64,000 bases of DNA, taken from the NCBI GenBank assembly GCA_022592435.1, contig JABYQS010000030.1, forward strand, positions 210,599 through 274,598, read 5' to 3'. Every line of letters begins with the position of its first letter. Position 1 is the first letter of the stretch. The translations under genes were made by a program, and so were the position numbers. Shown in pieces: positions 24,701 to 33,988 of this stretch. The notes under the pieces are model-generated. The model was not told the origin of the DNA. It searched no databases and was given only the letters and a program-made list of their open reading frames with translations. This stretch comes from Cerioporus squamosus (Eukaryota; Basidiomycota; Agaricomycetes; Polyporales; Polyporaceae).

Positions 24701-24917
24701 CATCAGTAAAGTGTGAAAAGTCTGAGAGCTCTGAGATCTCTTAAATTCAAATTCAGAGTTCACAGAGGTCTACAGACCTCAGAGCCATTCTCCACCATGG
24801 CAGAAAATGAATATTGATATGTTTGGGAAGAGGCCTCTGAGGTCTGACATTTCTGACCTCTGAGGATGTCTGTGGGAGAACTTTCAGAGTTCTCAGAGTT
24901 TTCGCACTTTACTGATG
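24701..24917. mobile_element. MITE 2, 217 bp, CATCAG ends
   Basis: Imperfect terminal inverted repeats of about 35 bp (24701-24735 and 24883-24917, four differences) start CATCAGTAAAGTG. The flanking bases are cc on both sides, a possible 2-bp duplication. The interior is made of short inverted copies of tctgag/ctcaga motifs with no coding capacity. The terminal hexamer CATCAG and the 2-bp duplication match the nearby Plavaka element. Confidence 0.75.
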
Positions 24918-25200
24918 CCCGTTCCCTGCGTGAAGTGAACATCGTGGACCATCGTGAACAGGTTCTGTGTCAGGAAACCATAGCGGATCAGTACGTAGAA
25001 CGCGCTTGCAAGGTTTAGTTGGCGACCCCAGATCATGTGGATCTCGGTCGGGAGTACGAGGAGGTAGTCAAAGAAAAGAAGAGCTACACGACTCGGAGTG
25101 GTTAACCTAGCTGCGATTGATATGATTTTTCGAGGATGGACAAACGCACTTGACATTGACACAGTCACATAAGTGTTTGTGTACATACCCTGCACAGAAG

Positions 25201-26182
25201 CAGGGTCTCTGACCTCGTCACTTGGGGGAAAACGCGCGTCAGTAGCGCAAGACGCATACCACGACTGAGAGCGACACACATCCAGCTCGGTATCCCATTG
25301 TTCATGGCGGAGGGAGGCAGGGTTCACTGGGATTGAGTGGTATGATTCAGTATATGACACCACCCGGAGCTTACACTGTGCGAAGAGAACACTTACTTTC
25401 AGCCTACAAGCGGTCCGAGGATTGATACAGTGGTTTTCGGCGGCACGCAGCTACGATGGCTGAACTCTGTCCACCGGCATAAGGCCGACCCCGCAGCATC
25501 TCTGCAAGTCGATTGCAAATTGTACTTCGAGGCTGTGTATCCGACGAGAGGGATGGCTATCGCTCATCGTACAACTTCAACCTCCTCCGGGAGAAGTGAC
25601 TAGAGGAATTTGTTAGCTGAGAGAACAGATTCAACAAAACGACAACTCACATTGCACGAGTTGTCGTCATTCACCTGCCATCATTTATTGAAGCCGCGGT
25701 ACAAACGCTGCTACATAAATCGATGGCTGAGATGAAGTCATCATAAGAACACTTGGTTGACCATCCGGAGCCTGCGTAGAGTCTGCTTAGACGTCGTGCG
25801 TATGATGTCGAGAGGATAGGTCTTCACTCAGCACCAAGTCTCCCACAACGTCGGAGCTCGTTTCTCCATGGATGATGAAGCCCGTAGCTCGGAACGAGTC
25901 CACACCGCAACACACGGCAGTGCTAACCAGGTGGGTGGCGCAGTTCGATGCTGGTCAAACCGATGATGGACGAAGCGGAGACCCGGATACTGACAGGCCG
26001 ACCGCGCGATTCGGCTGAAACCATCGGTAACTGCAGGTCAAGGCCGTCGTGAGTGTGATCTGGTCCTCTTAGAACCCAAAAAGTACTTGCAGTGCGCCAG
26101 AGCAGCTTTTGTCGTTGTCTGGACCAACTAGAGGGGAGGAGAGTGTGCAACCGACAGTTGATCAACTGACATGATCGAAAAA
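25201..26182. other. Intergenic region upstream of the DUF6533 remnant and the tRNA
   Basis: About 1 kb. It may hold the start exon of the DUF6533 gene (in-frame YVTVSM near 25180-25160) and its promoter. No other gene or repeat was recognised. Confidence 0.35.
26178..26182 (-). terminator. Pol III terminator of tRNA-Pro
   Basis: Five T residues on the minus strand immediately 3' of the discriminator base. Confidence 0.8.
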
Positions 26183-26276
26183 GGGCCTAACCGGGAATTG
26201 AACCCGGGACCTCCTCCAAATCACGCAACCAGAGTTAACGCCCTAAGAAGGAATCATACTACTAGACCATCAGGCC
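26183..26276 (-). tRNA. tRNA-Pro (anticodon AGG) with intron
   Basis: The minus strand folds as a cloverleaf. The acceptor GGCCTGA pairs with TTAGGCC (with a G-T pair), and the D arm begins TGGTCTAGTAGTATGATT. The anticodon stem CCTTC/GGAGG frames a loop TTAGGG...T with anticodon AGG, and the T arm is CCGGGTTCAATTCCCGG. About 22 nt between TTAGGG and TGGAGG are extra and sit just 3' of the anticodon, the usual place of eukaryotic tRNA introns. The discriminator base is C. A T5 run on the minus strand (26178-26182) directly follows as a Pol III terminator. The sequence closely resembles fungal proline tRNAs. Confidence 0.9.
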
Positions 26277-26817
26277 TTACGGTTGGACAAGAGTAACAAT
26301 ACCACAACGTAGAGCTCAGTCCACTGAGTAAGTAAACAGGCATCCCCGGAGCCCGCGGTCTCGCAATTTCCCTCTCTTCCTCGAACTCCTTCACCGAGAC
26401 TCTATATACCCTGGCTGAAACCTATGTACATAGATGATCCAACCTGTTTCTGCATTCTGGCAACAGCACATGGACAGGCGACTTCGACTTCTGGTAACCT
26501 TCGGCTTGAGGCCTTGCAATGACCTTCTCCCGCTCATGAGTCCTCACCTTCTCGCCCACGCTCGTTTTTGATCCTGGCTAGTCGCGGGAGAACAGAACGA
26601 CGGACGACAGTCTTGTGAAACTGAGCGCGGCGGATGCGTCACCTGGTGCCACCGATAGCCACTAGTTATGTAACGCGGAACACGCCCTGCGCTCGAGGCT
26701 CTTCCCTGCGCATGCCAGTACCATGCACTACGTACAAGCTGTCTCTCGAAGCACCCTCCGGCAACCTATAACTCTACCTCAAACGTCTCGAGTTCTCGCA
26801 TCACCAATCGCACCACC
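26277..26817. other. Intergenic region, tRNA to sulfite oxidase
   Basis: 541 bp between the divergent tRNA and sulfite oxidase genes; promoter of the latter. It contains actctatatacc near 26398, a weak TATA-like site far from the ATG. Nothing else was seen. Confidence 0.4.
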
Positions 26818-28083
26818 ATGGTTCAAGTTCTGACCGAGATGGACTACTCGGAGGAGGTGCCGCACTCCGACCACCTTGTCGTGCGCGGTACCGAACCGTT
26901 CAACGCAGAACCCGCTGCCGCCGCTCTGGTCGAGTTCCCCATCACCCCGGAAGACTTGGTATACTGTAGAAATCATGGACCTGTCCTCGACTTGGACGAG
27001 TCGAGCTACTCGATCGAGGTGCATGGCCCGCACGGGTCGCGGGCGTTCACTATGGAGGAACTCCGAGAGTCCTTCCCTCGCGTAGAGGTCGTTGCGGCGC
27101 TTCAGGTGTGTCCATCGCTCACGAGTCCTCGCATGATGTTCATGTTCTTGGCGTGCAGTGCGCCGGCAACAGGCGCAAGGAGATGGACGAGAAGAAACCC
27201 GTACATGGTATCTTGTGGCACGACGGCGTCATCGCGAACTGCAGATGGGCAGGTCTCCGGTTGCGCGACCTGCTGCAGGCCATCGAGGTCGACACGACCT
27301 CCCACAACGGCTGGCATGTCTGCTTCACGTCCCGCGTGACGCCATGTCAGGACGACAAGGACTATGGCGCATCCATCCCACTCGCTGATGCCGTGGACCC
27401 CGAGGGCGATGTTCTGCTTGCATACGACGTGAGTAGGATGTCGCTGCTCTTCTCGCTGTGCATGCTGACGCCGTCCAGATGAACGGCCAGCCACTCTCGC
27501 CCGATCACGGGTATCCCCTGAGAGTCGTCGCACCCGGGTTCCTCGGCGCCCGCTGGGTCAAGTGGGTTGATACCATCTCGATATCGCCCAGCGAGTCTCC
27601 CAACTTCTACCAGCAACGCGACTACAAGGTCCTCCCAGAGGAGGTGCGTCATTTCGTGCCCGTCACTGCGTCCGCACGCGCTCATGCCCTCGCCGTCAGG
27701 TCGACACCAAGGAGAAGGCCGCACCCGTTTGGTCGAAGGTGCCCTCCCTCACCACGCTGCCCGTCAACTCCGTCGTCGCGTCCGTCTCGCGCCGCAGCCC
27801 GTCCTCGGTCCTCGTCAAGGGCTACGCGATAGGGCGTGGCGGCGTCCAGATCGCGCGCGTTGAGGTTTCGACCGACGACGGCGCGACGTGGCACGAGGCG
27901 AAGATCACGTACCAGGAGGGCAAGTGGAGCTGGACGCTCTGGGAGGCGGTCCTCGACGGCGTCCCGAGAGAGGGCGTCGTGTACAGCCGCGCGGTCGACC
28001 TGGAGGGCTACCGCCAAGAGCGCGAGGGCAAGTGGAATATGCGCGGAGTGGCGTACAACCCGTGGGGACGCGGGAAGTGGTGA
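26818..28083 (+). CDS. Sulfite oxidase, molybdenum cofactor type, without heme domain
   Basis: Four exons from ATG 26818 to TGA 28081-28083. The N-terminus reads [14 protein letters not shown], then YCRNHGPV and a beta-rich stretch ([20 protein letters not shown]). The second exon opens with CAGNRRKEM, which carries the conserved cysteine that ligates molybdenum. [10 protein letters not shown] and ISHNGWHV-like sequence follow, then [26 protein letters not shown] split by an intron. [20 protein letters not shown] ends the Mo-binding domain. The C-terminal dimerisation domain reads [20 protein letters not shown] and ends [15 protein letters not shown]. It oxidises sulfite to sulfate. The protein starts directly with the Mo domain, so the cytochrome b5 domain of animal enzymes is absent, as in plant-type forms. 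No clear peroxisomal SKL end. Confidence 0.92.
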
Positions 28084-28974
28084 CCTTCGGAGTTCCGGCG
28101 TGACTGCGTGGCATGCAGGCTACCTTCTTGGTTCGTGCACACTGATGCATGATGTCTAGATGCGATAACGTTCGGCGGTGTTGTGATGGCGCTTTTGTAT
28201 ATACCCGCTGCATGGTCAAATCCATCCGGACGCGATAACCTCAGCCGGATGCCCCTGCCGGTGTTCAATCTGAAGGGCGAGGTCAATCGGGGGGCATCGT
28301 GACTGAAAGCGCACGTTGTAGTTCGACTCGCTCGATTCGAACAAACCCTGGACAACGTCGTAAGCAGTTGACTCCCCTCTTCTGCATGCTGACACCGCCA
28401 TTAACACGTCGGCAGCCGTCAGAAAGCCTTCCTCCGACTCGGAGAGAAGAAACGAGTCTCGAACGCGCGGATATTTGTTCGAGACCGCGACTACTCGGCA
28501 TTCCGAATGCGAAGCGTCAGAACATGGTGGCAATTCCGAATACGAAGTCTCAGCAACATGTTGAGTGGGAAAGGCGTTGCCTACTGGGGTGGGTTGCTTA
28601 CTCACCGAGCTCAAGAGGTGTTGTCACGAGAACGCAGACGCAGTCAGAGAGGTCAGAATACCTATCGGATAGATAGGGAGTGTTGCTCAGACGGGGAGGC
28701 GCTTCAGGTTTCCGTACGCGACAACGGGAGTGCCCTGAGAGGGAATCAAATCTAGCTCAACGCAGATATGAAGCTGCAGTAGCTGCAGGACGAGTTTGGG
28801 TACTGGGTATCCCCTGAAGTCGCGGGCGGGACGAGATGTTACTCCGTCGGTGAAGTGGGAGTTGAAGTTGTTTCGTAATACTCCCATTGCCGAAACGTTC
28901 AACTCTCCATATAGAGGCACTCTAAATTTTGTCCTATGTGTACAGGTCTACTCCACTGAACCTCCTCACTACTA
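28084..28974. other. Intergenic region
   Basis: About 890 bp after sulfite oxidase. A minus-strand open frame of about 130 codons (28216-28614) begins at TTG and has no recognised motif, so it was not called. Nothing else was seen. Confidence 0.35.
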
Positions 28975-29379
28975 AGGTAGGCCCAGCACAGACTCGACTA
29001 CGTCGTGATGGTGTGACGTGCCCGTGACCCCTCACGTGCATCGAACCTGTAGAACGAATCTAGGGTCTGCAACCGGCTTTCATTGCCTTTCCTGGCAGCG
29101 CCTACCAGACTTGTCGACGCGCGCGGTGCGGAAATGCCTCAAAGAAACCAAGCGCCAGTGCAAACTTTTCGATAGGCTCTTGGTCAACGCCCTCCATTAA
29201 AAATCAAGAACCACAATAATGTCAAAAAGCACTTTCTCTATCGATTGCTGGTTCCGGATTTTGCGATTGGTGGCTACCTACATTCAAGTTTGAATTCCAT
29301 TGTCGCGGCCCAGCCAAACCCGACCCAGCGTGACAGATTTCGATCACATGACGTAGTCGAGTCTGTGCTGGGCCTACCT
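28975..29379. mobile_element. MITE 3, 405 bp, TA target duplication
   Basis: A perfect 30-bp inverted repeat (28975-29004 and 29350-29379; outer bases AGGTAGGCCCAGCACAGACT) is flanked by TA on both sides (28973-28974 and 29380-29381). There is no coding capacity. The size and TA duplication fit a Tc1/mariner-type or related non-autonomous element. Its repeats differ from MITE 1, so another transposase would mobilise it. Confidence 0.88.
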
Positions 29380-30052
29380 TAATACGAACAGCTAACGTTG
29401 ATTCGCGTTAAACCAGGGAGGCCGCAGGCGAGACGGGGCCGGCAATTGCCGGATTATCGACTGCAACGACGCAACGACTTTCACTTGAACTTCAAGTTGA
29501 ACGAACGAACTTTGCTCACTCTTATGAGATCAAGTCCATATTGTTTCGGCTCAAGGATAAACCACAACGCGTTGTTTCTCCAGAAGATGCGAAGACCTAG
29601 TACTACACTAGTACAGCGAGGATCTGAAGGGTGATTGGTAAGTTAGTACTTCCTGGAGTCCCGCGGAGCCTCTACGTGACATCCCAGCTTTTTTCGCCGT
29701 ACCGTCCGGGTATCAGGCAGCCATCGCTCATAGTATATTCTCGAGTACCTTGATGTTCCTCTGGAAGAGTGGAAAGCTGGCTGACTGGCTGAAATGTGCA
29801 GGGACGCTGAGCAGGAATCGCTCATAGCGGGAACTCGACGACGTGGAGTATGGAGACCGGAACCTGTCACCCTGGCGGCGTCCTCGCAGGGAGGTCAAGA
29901 TCGTTGTGCTGATGCTCATGGCCGTTGGGGAATGTGTTCATCCTCTTCCCAACGGCGAACTGCATTCTACAGCAGGGCATATGAACTGTCATCATACGTC
30001 TGTAAGAGGGTACTTCACTCTTCCCTGACTTCCCGCCGTCCCCACTTCCGGC
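29380..30052. other. Upstream region of chitinase A
   Basis: About 670 bp between MITE 3 and the chitinase A start. It presumably holds the chitinase promoter. No gene, TATA box or repeat was called with confidence. Confidence 0.35.
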
Positions 30053-32223
30053 ATGGCTCCTGCCAGTCGGCCCCTAGTGGCAACATATGCCCTTTCTCTG
30101 ACCGTACTAGCCCGATGCGCTTTTGATATGACACGGTCGGATAATGTGGGCACCTCAATAATCTCGGGTACTCGCCAACACTAATGCCATTTCCGCAGGT
30201 CGTTGTGTGAGTGGATGTGGCGTCCACCGGAGTGTCATCTCACTTATGCGTTGACGTGACTAGCTACTGGGGACAAAGCGACTCTGACTCCAGTCCGACA
30301 CTTGAGCAACATTGCGTGCGTATCTCGCATTCCTCCCAGTTGCTGATGAATAACCTGAAGGATTACTGTAGCTCAAGACAAACGCCGACACGATTCCTAT
30401 CGCTTTTGTCGACAGTTTGAAGGGTGGTTTCAGCCATAACGTCAGCACTCCCCGTGACATTCTTCAATCCATCGTGCTCTGTACTCAGTCCTATCCTATG
30501 TTCTTCCAGTTGTGCAGCTCGCAGGGATGCGAGCATGATGCGAAGACTTGCCAGAAGCAGGGCAAGATGTTGACGATATCCATTGGAGGCGCTGACGGCC
30601 ACATTACGTTTTCCTCAGAAGAAGAAGCGAAAGGCTTCGGGGAGATCACATACAACACGTTCCTCGGAGGGGCAGCCCAAGGCTCGACGCGCCCTTTTGG
30701 GTCCGTTGTGCTTGACGGGTATGTACTGATGTCGTTGCCGCTGGAACACATGGATCTGCGCGATTCACTGACACTGTCGTGTGGCGTGCCATAGGATTGA
30801 CCTCGACATCGAGAACAGCAACACGAAGTACTATGTTGACATGGTACAGACTATTCTGAGCAAGAACGACGGCCACAAGTACTACATCACCGGTGCGCCA
30901 CAATGTTACGGACCTCCCGACGAGTACCTAGAAGCGTGAGTGAACAAACACGGATACTTATGCACGTCACTAACATGAATGCAGGGCATTGCGGCAGGTG
31001 CCTTTTGATGCCATCTATGTACAGTTCTGTAGGTTGTGGAGAACGGCATCGGATCAGATGGACATCCGCTAAGGCACTACTGCAGATAACAACGAACCTT
31101 GTCAATTAGACCCGAAGGACGACAAGCTAAACTTCGGTGCTTGGTAAGCGACTCGGACATAGTCTATTGAACGACACTAGCCTCACCCCTCCGTCAGGAA
31201 AGACTGGGTGGAAGCAAACGCCGTGAAGAAGGACACGAAGATCTATATCGGTGCAATGGCCGACCACACCCCCACGGATACGGGTTACGTGGAGCCCCAA
31301 ACTCTTGCGAGATTCGTCAACGAGACCCGCAATAAATACCCAGACACGTTCGGCGGTGTCATGTTCTGGGATGCTGGTTTGACATACAAAAGTACGTAGT
31401 CAATTGGTGCAACGTCAAGCACGGACTCATGTAGGTCTTGCAGATGGTATCGACAACTATATCAAGACCATCCTGACTACAGGGAGCGACTGCGACACAT
31501 CAACCAGCTGCACTAAGGATGGCCGCGGCTCGTCGTCTTCGGAAGGCAGTTCACCGACCACCACACACTCTGGCGGGCGCCCACACCGTACTTCCTCTGC
31601 GGATGATCCTGATTCATCTTCGTGGGCTCAGGAGACCACCGATGTGGCAACGCTCACCTCACACAAGAGCAAGCCACCGCATAGCACGGATGACGGGGAC
31701 TCGGGGTCTCCCAGGGCGACTTCGTGGATCGCCACTACACCAGGAACTGCTACCGCACCCGCTAGTACTGGGATCTCCGACACGGCATCTCGTGCCGCGT
31801 CTGAGTCTTCCTCCGCATCTACCGATGTCGCCACAGTCAAGTGCAAATGCGCGAAGCCATGGGACGAGGATACCAACGTGAGTACGCTGCTTAGCGTTCT
31901 TCCTTACTACTGTCTGACGAGTGTTGCATGGCAGTACAAGAGGGGCTATCGAGTCGTACACAAGTGAGTCTGCCTCGCACGGATGCCCTCGCCCGCTGAG
32001 ACTTCCTCAGGGACAGGCTGTACAAGGCGAAACGAGCGGCCCTAGGAAGCGACGATACTCCTCAGCCTACAGGTGCGTTGTAACTTTACATGATCGCGTC
32101 TCATGCAGTAACCTCCACGACTCAATAGGCTCGTTGGACGTATGGACGTACAAGGGCAAATGCGACACCGGTGCGAGCCGACGAGACGTACTACTACCAC
32201 CGCGTCTTGATCTTCAACTCTGA
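30053..32223 (+). CDS. GH18 class III chitinase A, secreted, with degenerate C-terminal CBM5-like module
   Basis: ATG 30053 gives a signal peptide (MAPASRPLVATYALSLTVLA) and FDMTRSDN. An 8-nt exon (30199-30206) joins to YWGQSDSDSSPTLEQHC. The barrel shows TIPIAFVDSLKGGF, KMLTISIGGADGHITFSSEE and the catalytic DGIDLDIE (DxxDxDxE complete). YYITGAPQCYGPPDEYLEA, FDAIYVQFY, WVEANAVKKDTKIYIGAMAD and FGGVMFWDAG follow. A Ser/Thr/Pro-rich linker leads to a CBM5-like end: CAKPWDEDTNYKRGYRVVHK, DRLYKAKRAALGSDDTP, LDVWTYKGKC. The usual AKWW chitin-binding pair reads AKRA. The enzyme would hydrolyse beta-1,4-N-acetylglucosamine bonds in cell-wall or foreign chitin. It is a dispersed paralogue of the B-C-D cluster 15 kb downstream. 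Confidence 0.88.
30199..30206 (+). other. 8-nt microexon of chitinase A
   Basis: GTCGTTGT is flanked by an acceptor (ttccgcag) and a donor (gtgagtgg). It joins AAT|GTC GTT GT|C TAC TGG to encode VVV before YWGQ, at the same place and phase as in the other three chitinases. Confidence 0.8.
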
Positions 32224-32474
32224 GGCGGTATCCCATAGCAGCTAGTCATCATTATAGAGTCACCACCACTCTTGCGACATTATTTCCATGCCCTGGCTGC
32301 GCTAGGGTTGTGTACACTACTGTAATATCGAGCACAATATCTCTTTCGCCTCCTCGTTACTTACAGTTAGCGCGTATATCCCGCAAATGGAAGTCAGAAC
32401 TGCTCTTGCGAGCATCGACACAAGCTTGTCTGCAACCACTACCACGACGATCATCTCAACCATGGTCTAGCATA

Positions 32475-33806
32475 ATGCGCATCCAACAACTTGTTCCTCC
32501 ACTCGGTGCCGACCTGGCCAATGCTCTCCAGGAGATCGGTATCAAGACGGACACTGACCTCCTGCTCGCCCATGATCCTCTGACCATCTTCGCCAAGCTC
32601 CCAGCAGGACATGGCGTCACCCTGCGTCAGTTCCGCGACATTCTCGCCCAGGTTACGGAGCTGGCCGCTGCGCCGCCGGTTTATGGAGACAAGCTCCTCG
32701 AACAAGAGATGAAGCGGCAGGAAGACATTTACGCGGACGATATGCTCCTGGGCGTCCCCGAGGTCGACGCGCTCCTCGGTGGCTTCAATCCTCCGCGAGT
32801 AATCGAACTCTCGGGGATACGGGCTCCGGAAAGACAGTAGGTTTCGCAGGGCGTCGATCGGGAATCACGCTGACGGTCATCTCGTAGGCACTCGCGCTAC
32901 AGTTGGCACTCCGCCACCTCGCCAGAACCGCGAACTCCAGCGTCCTCTGGATAGATACTGGCGGAGAGTTTTCTCCTGAGCGCGTCGCTCTCCTCCTGGA
33001 GCAACTCGAAGGACCTGTGACTACCTTGTTTCCTCCTCCAGCTCTCACATGAAGCACTGACAACCGCGCGGGCAGTACTCCCCCACAGCCCTGGAACGGC
33101 TGCAGGTTTCCCTAGCATTCGACATCGAAGCGGCTCACGAGGTGCTCGAGGCTGTCCGGCAAGCCCTCTCGGCGGCGCAGGATCATGGAGAAATGGACGA
33201 GGGTTCGAGCGCGTCTCCGCTTATTCGGTGCATAGTCATAGACAACATCACTGCGCTGCTGGGACCCACGCTCAGCGCGACGTCGTCTCAAGGCGAGCTT
33301 GCCCTACCATCCACACTGTCACTCCTCGGCACTCATCCTTACGCTTGAGCAGGCCATGCGATTATGACGACCTTCATGCGCCAACTGCGGGCCTTCGCAG
33401 ACTTATTCTCTCTTACTATCCTCGTAAGCCCTCTCTTCCGATACAGCGCAAACACGGCTGACTCTGCTGTTTTTGTTCGCAGGTTGTCAACACGTCGACA
33501 AGGGTAGGTCCGCGAAATCCTCATGCTACAAACACAGAATCGGTCTTCGAGACGGCGCGCAAACCCGGCCTCGGACCCTCCTTCACGTTCATGACGGACG
33601 CAACGCTATGGCTGACGCGGCGGTCGCGTGATGAGCGGGACGGAGAGGCGGACTCGACGATGCACATCGCTGAGGTGTTTCGATCCAGGCTGACGGTGGG
33701 TCTGACCTCCTTGCTCTACTGAGATAGGCGGCTCTGATCGTATACGTAGCGTTCGAAGACCTGGGCGCAGTTCAAGATTAAAAATGGGCTGCTGGTGAGC
33801 ACATGA
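32475..33806 (+). CDS. RAD51D: RAD51D-like recombination ATPase (frameshift at the Walker A motif)
   Basis: ATG 32475 begins MRIQQLVPPLGADLANALQE, an N-terminal helical domain as in RAD51D. LLGVPEVDALLGGFNPPRVI and ELSG lead into the P-loop, whose expected DTGSGKT is encoded one frame off: GGGG at 32813-32816 is one base short. Downstream exons are intact: ALALQLALRHLARTANSSVL, WIDTGGEFSPERVALLLEQL, the Walker B-like IRCIVIDNITALLGP, MTTFMRQLRAFADL, VVNTSTR and FMTDATLWLTRR. The C-terminus SKTWAQFKIKNGLL fits RAD51D. The protein acts in the BCDX2 RAD51-paralogue complex in homologous recombination. One intron appears to start with GC (CAAG|gcgagc near 33292). The frameshift is either an assembly error or a real lesion. 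Converges on SERINC. Confidence 0.8.
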
Positions 33807-33988
33807 GCGGAAGAACCGGCAGCTACGTTCGACTTCCACGCGTCCTTGATGGGTCGAAATATAGACGCGGCCTAATGCGCTCTTCTGATAGTTTACTCCG
33901 TAAAGTGTCCGTGCGATTCCGCTCGAGATAATCATAGTCGTACAATACTAGTATGTCGTATATCGTCCGTCCACCGTAGAGAGGGGAC

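Larger units (their letters stand above)
23976..25200 (-). pseudogene. DUF6533 multi-span membrane protein, broken by two MITEs
   Basis: The N-terminal exon near 25140-24990 reads VALLFFDYLLVLPTEIHMIW and LNLASAFYVLIRYGFLTQNL, the first DUF6533 membrane hairpin. The coding sequence is then interrupted by MITEs at 24701-24917 and 24424-24667. Beyond them it resumes with hydrophobic segments (RLIGFLTIFNFLNFAVIS; EFVNLIMIYCESLTSGG; MLVLTFFQFAAWTFTII). Removing each MITE together with one copy of its 2-bp duplication gives a single frame through both seams (NGSWSYRAIVRIMFAL), which then meets TGA where the family usually has Arg (FALRV-like). So there are at least three lesions: two insertions and one probable CGA-to-TGA change. 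DUF6533 proteins are common in Agaricomycetes and have no known function. No ATG was fixed. Confidence 0.65.

Noticed and set aside
28216..28614. A minus-strand open frame of about 130 codons
   Set aside because: It starts with TTG, has no ATG near its beginning, no splice pattern and no family resemblance.
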